Of a stretch of 64,000 nucleotides of DNA, positions 47,146 to 56,222 are shown one piece after another. Below the pieces are notes generated by a model, which was not told the DNA's origin, searched no databases, and was given only the letters and a program-made list of their open reading frames with translations. The stretch is from Candidatus Tokpelaia hoelldoblerii (GTDB lineage Bacteria > Pseudomonadota > Alphaproteobacteria > Rhizobiales > Rhizobiaceae): contig CP017315.1 of NCBI GenBank assembly GCA_002005325.1, positions 930,001-994,000 of the forward strand, read 5' to 3'. The first letter of the stretch is position 1. The number at the start of each line of letters is the position of its first letter. The position numbers were made by a program, and so were the translations under genes.

Positions 47146-48282
47146 TTATTTTTTTCTCATCATGATATTTTTAAAGACCGTGAGAAAGCGTTCTATATCT
47201 GCTGACTGTGTGTTCCAGCCGCTTGAAAGGCGGACAGCCCCCTGATTTTCCAGCCCCATCGCCTTTAATACCGGGCTTGCAGAAACCTTGCCTGAAGAAC
47301 AGGCAGAACCGGCTGAAACCGCGATTCCTTCCAGATCAAAAGCGATCTGCAAAGTTTCCGCCGGTATATCCGGCACAGTGAAGTAGCTGGTATTGGGCAA
47401 ACGCGGCGCAGCTTCGCCATGAATCAGCACATCCGGCGCAATTTTTCTTATCCCTGCCTCAATATCATTGCGCAATCCTGCAAGCCGTTCAGAATCCGGC
47501 AGATTTGCCTGTGCATCCGCAGCAGCTGCGCCAAAAGCGGCAATCAGCGGCAAGGCCTGCGTTCCGCTGCGCAAGCCTCTTTCCTGCCCGCCACCGGTTA
47601 TCAGCGCCCCGGGCATGACAAGCCCGCCGGCAGCGATAAACGCCCCGGCACCTTTCGGCCCGCCAAGTTTATGGGCGGAGAGAATGAAAAAGTCACCGCA
47701 ATTTTGTGTAATATCCAGCTTTTTGCGGCCGGCATATTGCACACTGTCAACAATAAACAGTCCGCCCGCCTGACGGACAATGGCGGCAAGCTCCGCAATC
47801 GGCTGGATCACACCGGTTTCATGATTGGCATACTGGATCGCAACCAGCGGCAAGCCTTTTGCCTTGTCGTGCCTTGCTAAAATGTCCTGCAATACAACCG
47901 GCTGTACAAAGCCGTTGCCATCCACGGGAATGACACTGCACTTTTCAGCCGGAAAGCGCCCTTTAGCGGTGATACAGGGATGTTCCGTCGCGGAAAAATA
48001 AAGATGTGAGAGCGCAAGCGGTGTCCGCCCCATGAAATAATCAGGCGTGAGCAGTGTCGCCGCCGCTTCTGTCGCGCCGGAAGTAAACACGATATTTTCC
48101 GGATCCGCATTGACAAGCGCCGCCACCTGACGGCGCGCCCTCTGCATCAGGGCCTTGGCGGCACGCCCTTCGCTATGCACTGATGAGGGGTTGCCAAAAC
48201 TGTCAAATGCCGTAACAAGTGCCGCTTTTGCGCCATCTGTCAGCGGCGTTGTGGCGTTATAATCAAGATAAATTCGCTTCAT
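47146..48282 (-). CDS. Cysteine desulfurase, NifS/IscS group
   Basis: The 378-residue group I desulfurase heads the suf cluster, as in many Rhizobiales. It has the family start MKRIYLDYNATTPL, the PLP lysine in FFILSAHKLGGPKGAGAFI and the cysteine loop SAGSACSSGKVSASPVL. The ATG at 48282 gives the proper N-terminus; the ribosome site before it is weak (GGCAATT). A separate SufS is also present, so cells may use both enzymes for cluster or tRNA sulfur. Confidence 0.94.
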   Translation of the reverse strand: MKRIYLDYNATTPLTDGAKAALVTAFDSFGNPSSVHSEGRAAKALMQRARRQVAALVNADPENIVFTSGATEAAATLLTPDYFMGRTPLALSHLYFSATEHPCITAKGRFPAEKCSVIPVDGNGFVQPVVLQDILARHDKAKGLPLVAIQYANHETGVIQPIAELAAIVRQAGGLFIVDSVQYAGRKKLDITQNCGDFFILSAHKLGGPKGAGAFIAAGGLVMPGALITGGGQERGLRSGTQALPLIAAFGAAAADAQANLPDSERLAGLRNDIEAGIRKIAPDVLIHGEAAPRLPNTSYFTVPDIPAETLQIAFDLEGIAVSAGSACSSGKVSASPVLKAMGLENQGAVRLSSGWNTQSADIERFLTVFKNIMMRKK

Positions 48283-48430
48283 AATTGCCAAATTACCCCA
48301 TTTACAAGAGAAAATACAGAATTTCCTTGAAAAAAAGGGTTCCGATAGGTTACACCCGTACACATTGGGCAGACGTGACTTTTGTCTGTCACTGCCAATA
48401 TGAAACAAGAAACCTGTGGAGTAAACGCGG

Positions 48431-49105
48431 ATGCCTGAAATTATTTTTAACGGGCCGGCAGGTCGCCTGGAAGGCCGATATCAGCCTTCCTCGCAAAGCA
48501 ATGCCCCGATTGCTATTATCCTTCATCCGCATCCACAATTCGGCGGGACGATGAACAATAAAATCGTCTATGACCTGTTCTATCTGTTCCAGGAACGCGA
48601 CTTCACGACACTGCGCTTCAACTTTCGCGGTATCGGCCGCAGCCAGGGCGAGTTTGACCATGGCTCGGGCGAATTATCCGATGCTGCTGCAGCCCTCGAC
48701 TGGGTGCAGACCCTGCATCCTGATTCCAAAACCTGCTGGGTTGCGGGTTATTCCTTCGGCGCGTGGATCGGTATGCAATTGCTGATGCGCCGGCCGGAAA
48801 TTGAAGGCTTTATTTCTGTTGCGCCGCAGCCCAACACTTACGATTTTTCCTTTCTTGCGCCCTGCCCTTCTTCCGGCCTGATTATCCATGGCGATCAGGA
48901 CAAGGTCGCGCCAGCAAAGGATGTACAGGTACTGGTTGACAAGCTGAAAATGCAAAAAGGCATTACCATCACCCAGAAAATCATTGAAGGCGCCAACCAT
49001 TTTTTCACCAGTCATACAGATGAACTGGTTGAAGAATGCGCTGAATATCTTGACCTTCGCCTCTCCGGGGAATTATCCGAGTTACGCCCCAAGCGCCTGC
49101 GTTAA
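48431..49105 (+). CDS. Alpha/beta hydrolase
   Basis: The 224-residue hydrolase has the nucleophile elbow GYSFGAW, an early HPHPQFGGTMNN and a terminal GANHFFTSH histidine, so the Ser-His part of a catalytic triad is evident; the aspartate is probably in IIHGDQDKV. The substrate cannot be told. GGAG lies nine bases upstream of the ATG. It is divergent from the nifS gene and overlaps the end of anmK by 24 bases in the opposite direction. Confidence 0.85.
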   Translation: MPEIIFNGPAGRLEGRYQPSSQSNAPIAIILHPHPQFGGTMNNKIVYDLFYLFQERDFTTLRFNFRGIGRSQGEFDHGSGELSDAAAALDWVQTLHPDSKTCWVAGYSFGAWIGMQLLMRRPEIEGFISVAPQPNTYDFSFLAPCPSSGLIIHGDQDKVAPAKDVQVLVDKLKMQKGITITQKIIEGANHFFTSHTDELVEECAEYLDLRLSGELSELRPKRLR

Positions 49106-50209
49106 AACGCCGCCGCTGACGGGTTCTGTGCAACCGGTTGTTGCGGGCCAGGTCAGCGGCAAACCGTAAAACGCCCGCACCGCCAGGTAGCCCCAGGCCT
49201 CGGCTTCGATAAAACCGGCATCAAACCCGAAATCATCTGCTGTGTGGACAGTCATATTCCGAAGGGTGGCACACCTGCGCAATTGCTGCATGACGGCCTG
49301 ATTTTTCACTCCGCCGCCGCTGACAACAAGCGTCTTTGTCCCCTCAAAATGATATTCAAGCGCGTGGATAATACTTGCGGCAGTGACCGCGCCAAGCGTT
49401 GCCGCACCGTCCTCCACACTGGCGCTGTTTTTATCCAGCGGGGTAAAATCCCGCCAGTCAAAAGAAGACAAACCCTTCTGCCACCATGCGGAATCGAGAT
49501 AACGCTTGCAGATGGAATCGATAACCCGCCCGCGCAATCCGGCCGCACCGTCACGGTCAAAAGGCTTGCCGGTGCATAATTCCATCCACTGGTCAATCAG
49601 GCAATTGCCCGGGCCGCAGTCAAAAGCGGCAATCTGGCCGTCTTTATCAATCCGCGTCAGATTTGATATGCCGCCGATATTAACAAACGCTAATGGAAAA
49701 GCTGCCTTGTCCCGTATCTGCCCTGCCAGTACGGCATGATAGGCCGGTGTCAACGGCGCACCCTGCCCGCCATGCGCCATATCATTGGCGCGCATATCGT
49801 AAACCACATCAATGCCGGTTGCCCGCGCCAGCAGCGCGCCATCACCAATCTGCACTGTCAGCCGTTTTTCCGGCCGGTGCAGCAGGGTCTGCCCGTGAAA
49901 ACCGATAAGGTCAACCACCGCCTTGTCATAGCCCAGCTTTGCCAGCAGCGTTTCAACCACGGCGGCGTGCTCCAGTGTCAGCTCTTTCTCCAGCTGTGGC
50001 AAATTGCCCGGGCGCTCCTGCCGGTTAATGATGTACTGGGCGTTTTTCAGCCCTGCTTTTAATTTTTGCCGGAAAGTAGCAGAATAACTATGGCTATGAT
50101 GGCCAATAATTTGCAGGTGTTTTTGCCCGTCTGTTGCAAGCAATGCGGCATCAATTCCATCCATCGACGTGCCGCTCATCAGCCCGATTGCTGTTTTTAG
50201 CTTTGTCAT
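49082..50209 (-). CDS. anmK: Anhydro-N-acetylmuramic acid kinase
   Basis: AnmK opens and phosphorylates 1,6-anhydro-MurNAc during recycling of cell-wall fragments. The 375-residue protein has GLMSGTSMDGIDAALL at the N-terminus, IGFHGQTLLHRP, VNIGGISNLTRI, and AFDCGPGNCLIDQWM. It is divergent from tyrS, as in many alphaproteobacteria, and is convergent with the hydrolase gene. Confidence 0.96.
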   Translation of the reverse strand: MTKLKTAIGLMSGTSMDGIDAALLATDGQKHLQIIGHHSHSYSATFRQKLKAGLKNAQYIINRQERPGNLPQLEKELTLEHAAVVETLLAKLGYDKAVVDLIGFHGQTLLHRPEKRLTVQIGDGALLARATGIDVVYDMRANDMAHGGQGAPLTPAYHAVLAGQIRDKAAFPLAFVNIGGISNLTRIDKDGQIAAFDCGPGNCLIDQWMELCTGKPFDRDGAAGLRGRVIDSICKRYLDSAWWQKGLSSFDWRDFTPLDKNSASVEDGAATLGAVTAASIIHALEYHFEGTKTLVVSGGGVKNQAVMQQLRRCATLRNMTVHTADDFGFDAGFIEAEAWGYLAVRAFYGLPLTWPATTGCTEPVSGGVLTQALGA

Positions 50210-50270
50210 GGCCGGATTTCCCTGTTATGAGAGTGTTGATAATTTGTAAACATAACTTCAGGAAAGTGCA

Positions 50271-51524
50271 ATGTCCCGTTTTAAATCTGATTTTCTTCAT
50301 ATTATGGAAGAACGCGGCTTTATTCATCAGATCTCGGATGAAGAAGGCCTGGACAAGCTGTTCAGAACAGAAACCGTAACGGGCTATATCGGCTTTGACC
50401 CGACAGCGTCCAGCCTGCATGTCGGCGGGCTGATGCAGATCATGATGCTGCACTGGATGCAGAAAACCGGCCATCGCCCAGTGGCACTGATGGGCGGCGG
50501 CACCGGCATGATCGGCGACCCGTCCTTCAAGGACGAAGCGCGCAAAATGATGACGGTAGAAACAATCGCCGACAATATTGCCGGCATTAAAAAAGTGTTT
50601 TCCCGCTATGTGCATTTTGGCGATGGCGCGACAGACGCGCTGATGGTCAACAATGCCGACTGGCTGCGCAAGCTCAACTATCTGGAGTTTTTGCGCGATG
50701 TCGGCCGTCATTTTTCCGTCAACCGCATGCTGTCCTTTGATTCGGTCAGACTGCGGCTTGAACGGGAGCATTCCCTTTCCTTCCTTGAATTCAACTACAT
50801 GATCTTGCAGGCTTATGACTTTGTTGAACTCAGTAAACGCCATCATGTGCGGCTGCAAATGGGCGGTTCGGACCAATGGGGCAATATCGTCAACGGTATT
50901 GAACTCGGCCACCGCATGGACACGCCGCAGCTTTATGCCCTGACATCGCCGCTGCTGACCACAGCCTCCGGCGTTAAAATGGGCAAATCGTTAAATGGCG
51001 CGGTGTGGCTCAATGCCGATCTGCTCAAGCCTTATGAATTCTGGCAATACTGGCGCAATACAGAAGACGCCGATGTGGTGCGTTTCCTCAAGCTCTACAC
51101 CACTTTGCCGATGGATGAGATCAAGCGCCTTTCCACCCTTCAGGGCGCGGAAATAAACGAAGTGAAAAAACTTCTGGCGACAGAAATCACCGCCATGCTG
51201 CATGGCCGTGAGGCAGCGGACACTGCCGCGGAAACAGCACGCAAAACCTTTGAGGAAGGCGCACTGGGCGCTGACCTGCCGCACATTGATATTGCCGGCA
51301 AGGAACTTGCGGCCGGTATCGGCCTTCTGAGCCTGCTGGTCAAATCAGGGCTTGCCAGATCCAATGGTGAGGCGCGCCGCCATGTGCAAGGCGGCGCCAT
51401 CAAGGTCAATGACATCGCAGTTGAAGACGAGAGCCGGATGATCAATGACAGCGACATCAATACTGATGGCGTGATCAAGCTTTCTTTCGGCAAGAAAAAA
51501 CACGTGCTGGTCAACAGAAAGTAA
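50271..51524 (+). CDS. tyrS: Tyrosyl-tRNA synthetase
   Basis: Class I synthetase charging tRNA(Tyr). The 417-residue protein has the HIGH-like motif [17 protein letters not shown], the tyrosine pocket [20 protein letters not shown], the KMSKS-type [15 protein letters not shown], and a C-terminal S4 RNA-binding domain ([20 protein letters not shown]). AGGAAAG precedes the ATG. It ends at a terminator shared with the giant AsmA-like gene. Confidence 0.97.
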   Translation: MSRFKSDFLHIMEERGFIHQISDEEGLDKLFRTETVTGYIGFDPTASSLHVGGLMQIMMLHWMQKTGHRPVALMGGGTGMIGDPSFKDEARKMMTVETIADNIAGIKKVFSRYVHFGDGATDALMVNNADWLRKLNYLEFLRDVGRHFSVNRMLSFDSVRLRLEREHSLSFLEFNYMILQAYDFVELSKRHHVRLQMGGSDQWGNIVNGIELGHRMDTPQLYALTSPLLTTASGVKMGKSLNGAVWLNADLLKPYEFWQYWRNTEDADVVRFLKLYTTLPMDEIKRLSTLQGAEINEVKKLLATEITAMLHGREAADTAAETARKTFEEGALGADLPHIDIAGKELAAGIGLLSLLVKSGLARSNGEARRHVQGGAIKVNDIAVEDESRMINDSDINTDGVIKLSFGKKKHVLVNRK

Positions 51525-51531
51525 AAAATTC

Positions 51532-51577
51532 CGGGCTGTTTTTCAAATCATGCAACAGGTTGAAACAGCCCGTTTTA
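51532..51577. terminator. Bidirectional terminator between tyrS and the YhdP-like gene
   Basis: CGGGCTGTTTTTCAA and TTGAAACAGCCCG pair around a 13-base loop, eight bases after the tyrS stop. On the minus strand the hairpin begins at the stop codon of the convergent gene and ends in ATTTTTT. Confidence 0.85.
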
Positions 51578-54500
51578 CTTGAACTCGAAGATGGAACGGA
51601 ATACCCCCGGCGCGATGGCGGAAATCGGGTTGACAACCACCCGTGGCGTTCTGGCGCTGCCTTCAACCTTGAACGTGATGCCGATCAGGCCGCCATCCCG
51701 CCCATTGCCAAGAACAGCGCCGATAATCGGCAGATTACCGAAAATCCGGTTCAGGCCATAGGCCGGCATGAATGTGCCGGTCATGGCGATATTGCCTTTC
51801 GAATCATAGACAATGCCCTGAAAGGTCGCGCCGATTGTCGGCCCGCGAACAACACCCTGATCAATCGCCAGAAAATTGTCGCCCCTGGTGATATGGCTGA
51901 AGGCTCGTTCAACCACCACTTGCGCAACATCAATTCTTTCCTTGACGGAATCATTAAGGCTTTTCCCGCCTTCCACCGGCTTTGATGAAACAATGGAGGC
52001 AAGTTTCGGCTCATTGACAATCTGAAAATTATACAGGCTGACCGGCCCGCTCAACGGCGCATTGTTCTGCGCGTTCAATCTCGCCTCCAGCCGACCGCCA
52101 TGCGCCTTGTCATAAAAATTCATAAATCGCATAAACGTGCCGGCATCAAGCGCTTCAGCCCGCAATGCCCGTGTGCCTTTCTGTTGCAAGAACTGTGCGG
52201 AAACAGCGTATTGTTCCTGCGCCAGGGCCTTGGCGTCAAGCCTGATATCACCGGTCCGGCTCTGCTGATAGCTTGCCGTGAAATCTGAAAGCGTTTCATT
52301 GTAAAAGCCGCTCACTTTGTCAAACTTCGCATTGAGTGTAACGGCACCGGCGAGTTTTTCCGCCGCTCCGCCTGCCGCCCCCTGCCCGCTGCCGAATTGC
52401 TTGATGACAGAACGCGCGTCAAACATCTTTCCCGACAGGTTCACCTGATAATCATTGCCGTTTCTTCTCACTGACAATTGCACATTATCCTGATTGTTCA
52501 GCACAATTTTTGAAAATGTGGCGGCAGAAAAATCGCGATTGCGAATATCAAGCCTGCCCGCCATTTCAAAGGTCGCGCCTTTTAAATGAAAATCATTGAT
52601 TTCCATATTTTGCACAGTGTCAAAAGCGGCGGGAACAGTCATTTCAGCTGTTGCCGCAATACCCGCACCTTTTTTCCAGCCAATCCACGGTATTTCCACG
52701 CCCGCTTTGGAAAGGTCGGCAATGATAGAGCGTTGCCCATTCTTTTCCGGCCCGACATCAACCGATACAATCCCGTCAATAAATGACTCCAGCCCGGGAA
52801 AAAGCTTTTTGCGCAAGGCATTGTCAAGGGAAAGCGTGATTTTTTCCCGCACCGGTTTTAGCGTTGACTGTGTATCATTCACCTTCAACGGCCAGGCCAT
52901 ATCCACATGGGCAGGCACACCATTGAGCAGCGCATCACCATCCAGAGCAATTTCCTGCCGGTCAGCGTGCACATGGCCATGAGCCTTGGCAACGGTGATT
53001 TTATCCTGCAAAGGTTGCTTGAGTGAAAAATCCCGGAATGCAAAATCCGCATTCCAGACAATGTTTTCAGTCTCAATATGTTTTCCCATGGGAAAGTTCA
53101 ATTTGAGGGCAAGGTCAATATTGCCGGTTGTTTCCTGCATATCAAAGGGAATTTTCTGCACGATATTCACCGGTTTATACCCGGCCAGAACGCCCATCGC
53201 GGTTGCCTCTCCCGAAACATGAACGGACAGATCGGCAACAAGCGGCTCGCCCGGACGCCATGGCATGAGCATTTCACCCTTTGTCACCTGAACTGACCTG
53301 CCATCCCCGATATAAGCCGTGGCGCGTTCAAGGTCTATCTGCGTTGTTGACCCGTGCAGGGTCAGGCGGGCGAATGCTTCACGCAGAGGCGGGAGTTCAC
53401 CGACCAAATCGGAACGGACATTGTTCAGGTCTGCTTGCAACTTCAGCTCTTTCCCGCTCATCAATGGCGGCGGAGCGCCGGGCTTGAAAAAGCCGGACGG
53501 AAAAGCAAGTTCGATTGAAGCATTGGCAACACTGCCGCCAAAAATATGTGACAACACCCATGCCCGCGTATCCGGCGTGAGATTGACCGGCCATAACTGT
53601 TTCACCTTGTCAACGCTCATAGACAGTGTTTGCAGAACAAAAATTGTTTCCGGCGACCCTTCGCCAAAGCGCAGTTTTCCTGTACCGGCCAGATATTCAT
53701 CACCTGATTGCAGCTTGAGCATATCAACCGCAACCTGCCCGGAAAAAGGCTTCACCATTCCGTCCAGTTCAGCAGTAAATCCCATGGGCGGTGCAGGTGA
53801 TGCTTGCGGCGCGGAAGCCGCGTCCTCCGCCAAAGCCGTAAACTTATACCGCTCATGGCCGTCACTGTCCGGCTCAACCTGCTGCACCATAGCGATAAAA
53901 GGAATATCAAGCCCGCCAAGCTTTACCCGTGACGCGCCGATTTCAAGCGTATGATTGCCAAAAACATAGCGCATGGTGCTGTAGAGATGAGTATCCATAT
54001 CGGTTTGTGAAGACATATCCGTCGAGCCATTGGCAAGGGCAACGGACATGACAAGACTGGCCGGGGTCCCGCCCTGCTGCCGCACACCTTCCAGAACAGC
54101 GGAAGCCGCACCGCGCAAACGGAAATACCGGCTGTTTACCCGCCCATCGGGCAGGTAAGGCGAAACGCCATCCGCCGCGCCCAGATGAAAAGCGTTATTT
54201 TTCACCATGATATTGAATTTTTCCGCATTGCGCTGCGCGTCGCGCCAAATGGCGCCTGAAAGGGCAAATGTCTGTTCCTGCCAGCCAAGCCTTGCATCAA
54301 TATCAATATTGTCTTTCTTGTTATAAACTGTCAGCCAGTTGATGGACAACCGGCTTTCCTTACCGCCAATACGGCTGTTGAATGTAATATCTTCAAGATC
54401 AAGCCAACGGGTCTGCTGCCTGTCAAACAACCCCAGAAAACCGTCAAGCGCCGGAAATATCATATTTTCCATCGCTGCCAGATCAGTGGACAGTGCAGAG

Positions 54501-55021
54501 CCTTGTATTGGCGCAACATCGGTATTCTGCGGATTTTGCAGCAGAGTAAATTCCGTTCCCGACATGCCACCGCCGATAACCCGCACCTTGCCCTGCAACA
54601 GCGCCAGCGTTGAAAGGCTCACGCGCACCGAACCGATATGGTCAAGGGCTACATTTCCCTTAAGGCCGTGAACTGTCACATCCTCCGCTTCCAGCGCAAT
54701 ACGGAAATGATTGTCAAGCGACAGGCGCGCGTCCCGTATTTCAGCGGTGGCAAAATCACCCAGTTTTTCCCTGACAATCTCCTGCATTTTACCGACAAGA
54801 ATTTCGCCGCGAATGCCAACCTTGAGAATAACGACTGTCAGGCACAGAAAGGCAAAGACAACAAACAGACAGGCCCGCACCGCCCGCCACAGAGGTTTGC
54901 ACTTTTTATATTTTCGTGTAAGCGTCAGTTTTATGCCGTCCGGCGTGCACGCGGAAGGAAAGCTTTGAAGCTTTTTCACATCCTTTCGGGAAAAGCGTAT
55001 TTTCTTATGCTGGAGGAGCAA
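51575..55021 (-). CDS. AsmA/YhdP-like (DUF3971) giant envelope protein
   Basis: The 1148-residue protein has one N-terminal membrane segment (about residues 47-68) and then a long repetitive beta-rich region with VHGLKGNVALDHIGSVRVSL and many alternating strands, ending in an AsmA-like C-terminus (GAVLGNGRDGGLIGITFKVE). YhdP and AsmA relatives are bridge-like proteins thought to move phospholipid between membranes. The start is uncertain; the TTG at 55021 has AGGGA nine bases upstream, and a shorter start would still contain the membrane segment. It is divergent from bcp. Confidence 0.78.
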   Translation of the reverse strand: MLLQHKKIRFSRKDVKKLQSFPSACTPDGIKLTLTRKYKKCKPLWRAVRACLFVVFAFLCLTVVILKVGIRGEILVGKMQEIVREKLGDFATAEIRDARLSLDNHFRIALEAEDVTVHGLKGNVALDHIGSVRVSLSTLALLQGKVRVIGGGMSGTEFTLLQNPQNTDVAPIQGSALSTDLAAMENMIFPALDGFLGLFDRQQTRWLDLEDITFNSRIGGKESRLSINWLTVYNKKDNIDIDARLGWQEQTFALSGAIWRDAQRNAEKFNIMVKNNAFHLGAADGVSPYLPDGRVNSRYFRLRGAASAVLEGVRQQGGTPASLVMSVALANGSTDMSSQTDMDTHLYSTMRYVFGNHTLEIGASRVKLGGLDIPFIAMVQQVEPDSDGHERYKFTALAEDAASAPQASPAPPMGFTAELDGMVKPFSGQVAVDMLKLQSGDEYLAGTGKLRFGEGSPETIFVLQTLSMSVDKVKQLWPVNLTPDTRAWVLSHIFGGSVANASIELAFPSGFFKPGAPPPLMSGKELKLQADLNNVRSDLVGELPPLREAFARLTLHGSTTQIDLERATAYIGDGRSVQVTKGEMLMPWRPGEPLVADLSVHVSGEATAMGVLAGYKPVNIVQKIPFDMQETTGNIDLALKLNFPMGKHIETENIVWNADFAFRDFSLKQPLQDKITVAKAHGHVHADRQEIALDGDALLNGVPAHVDMAWPLKVNDTQSTLKPVREKITLSLDNALRKKLFPGLESFIDGIVSVDVGPEKNGQRSIIADLSKAGVEIPWIGWKKGAGIAATAEMTVPAAFDTVQNMEINDFHLKGATFEMAGRLDIRNRDFSAATFSKIVLNNQDNVQLSVRRNGNDYQVNLSGKMFDARSVIKQFGSGQGAAGGAAEKLAGAVTLNAKFDKVSGFYNETLSDFTASYQQSRTGDIRLDAKALAQEQYAVSAQFLQQKGTRALRAEALDAGTFMRFMNFYDKAHGGRLEARLNAQNNAPLSGPVSLYNFQIVNEPKLASIVSSKPVEGGKSLNDSVKERIDVAQVVVERAFSHITRGDNFLAIDQGVVRGPTIGATFQGIVYDSKGNIAMTGTFMPAYGLNRIFGNLPIIGAVLGNGRDGGLIGITFKVEGSARTPRVVVNPISAIAPGVFRSIFEFK

Positions 55022-55083
55022 TTAAACTGTTCCCTTTGATTCCTGAGCCACGCAAACGAGCAATAAATGTGCGTTTTTCTGCC

Positions 55084-55137
55084 ACAAACAAAAAGCAAGT
55101 TTGTATTTTCAGTAACACAAACAAAAAGCAAGTTTGT
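55084..55137. repeat. Two 21-bp direct repeats, 33 bp apart, between YhdP-like gene and bcp
   Basis: The sequence ACAAACAAAAAGCAAGTTTGT occurs exactly at 55084-55104 and 55117-55137. Each copy has inverted ends (ACAAAC/GTTTGT). The 33-base spacing is close to three DNA turns, so both copies face the same side. They lie 62 bases upstream of bcp and 63 bases from the divergent gene, which suits paired operators. Confidence 0.75.
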
Positions 55138-55198
55138 GTATTAAAACTGCTTAAAGTGAAAAAATAACGAATAAAATTGATAAAAGAAAGGCAAAGAC

Positions 55199-55684
55199 AT
55201 GACAAATTTACAAAAAGGCGATACTGCTCCTGTTTTTACATTGCCGGATGAAAACGGCAAGGAGCAATCACTTTCCACATGGCAGGGCCAACCGGTTGTG
55301 CTCTATTTCTACCCGAAAGATGACACAAGCGGCTGCACCGTTGAAGCGACAGATTTTTCCGCCCTTCTGCCTGAATTTGAAACACTTGGTGTCAAGGTTT
55401 TTGGCATTTCGCCTGACAGCGTGCGCAAACACACAAAATTTCGCGAAAAACACAACCTCGCCGTTAACCTGCTGGCTGATGAAGAAAAAGCTGTTGTCAG
55501 CGCCTATGGGGTCTGGGTCGAAAAAAGTATGTATGGCCGGAAATATATGGGGGTTGAACGCACAACATTTTTAATTGACAGAACAGGGAAAATTGCCGGA
55601 GTCTGGCACAAGGTAAAAATTCCCGGCCATGCAGAAGCTGTATTGCAGGCAGCAAAAACCCTGGAAAACAGCTCTTCATCCTGA
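55199..55684 (+). CDS. bcp: Thioredoxin-dependent peroxiredoxin, Bcp/PrxQ
   Basis: Bcp reduces hydrogen peroxide and organic peroxides with thioredoxin. The 161-residue protein has FYPKDDTSGCTVEATDFSAL with the peroxidatic cysteine and FGISPDSVRKHTKF. The residue five after that cysteine, which is the resolving cysteine in E. coli Bcp, is threonine here, so this is a 1-Cys-type Bcp. It stands alone, with paired repeats upstream and a terminator downstream. Confidence 0.95.
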   Translation: MTNLQKGDTAPVFTLPDENGKEQSLSTWQGQPVVLYFYPKDDTSGCTVEATDFSALLPEFETLGVKVFGISPDSVRKHTKFREKHNLAVNLLADEEKAVVSAYGVWVEKSMYGRKYMGVERTTFLIDRTGKIAGVWHKVKIPGHAEAVLQAAKTLENSSSS

Positions 55685-55710
55685 ATGCTGTTTTTCCTTT
55701 AAACAGGTAT

Positions 55711-55745
55711 TCTGCCCGTTTTATTTGAAAGCGGGCAGTTTTTAT
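55711..55745 (+). terminator. Rho-independent terminator after bcp
   Basis: CTGCCCG (55712-55718) and CGGGCAG (55732-55738) form a GC-rich stem followed by a run of Ts, 27 bases after the bcp stop. Confidence 0.85.
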
Positions 55746-55952
55746 CAGGATTAACATTTTATTTACCTTGTTTTTAATTTTGAAAAATAAAATAAAATTT
55801 ATATTTATTTATCCAAAGTAAAAGCATATAATATTCATTAAATTCTCAGTTGAATTTTTAAAAAACAATGAGAAAATAGCCCGTAAACATAATTCTCAAC
55901 GGATTATCAGGATTTTATGTGCTTTAATAAACGGAAAAAACAGGGTGTTATC

Positions 55953-56168
55953 ATGATGAAACAACTTATCTCCCTTTTTGCTGTTGCAGGTCTGGCAATG
56001 GCTTTTTCCGGCGCAGTTCTTGCCGCGGAAAATCAAACAGCCAGGGATGAGCCTGCCCTCCATCAATCCATGCCGGTTGTTGTATCTTCCTCTGCACCGG
56101 TTGAGAAACAGGTGGAAAGTGCGGCTTACACGGATATTGATCCGATGACCACCGGCTCACGTGGCTAA
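55953..56168 (+). CDS. Small secreted protein of unknown function
   Basis: A 71-residue product with a signal peptide (MMKQLISLFAVAGLAMAFSG, cleavage near LAAEN) and a short acidic, disorder-like tail rich in Ser, Pro and Val ending MTTGSRG. I do not recognise a family. The ATG at 55953 has AGGG eight bases upstream. It lies in a gap between bcp and prfB (opposite strand). Its reality rests on the signal peptide and ribosome site. Confidence 0.55.
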   Translation: MMKQLISLFAVAGLAMAFSGAVLAAENQTARDEPALHQSMPVVVSSSAPVEKQVESAAYTDIDPMTTGSRG

Positions 56169-56222
56169 GTCTCTTCCACGGATTTGTTTTGCACAGGCCT
56201 GAATTGCAGGCATTGCCTGTTA

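Noticed and set aside
48375..48392. Inverted repeat GTGAC/GTCAC upstream of the alpha/beta hydrolase gene, considered as an operator
   Set aside because: The arms are only five bases with an imperfect centre; such pairings occur often by chance.
55084..55137. Two direct repeats considered as a minimal CRISPR array
   Set aside because: There are only two copies, a 12-base gap that is too short for a spacer, and no cas gene anywhere in the window.
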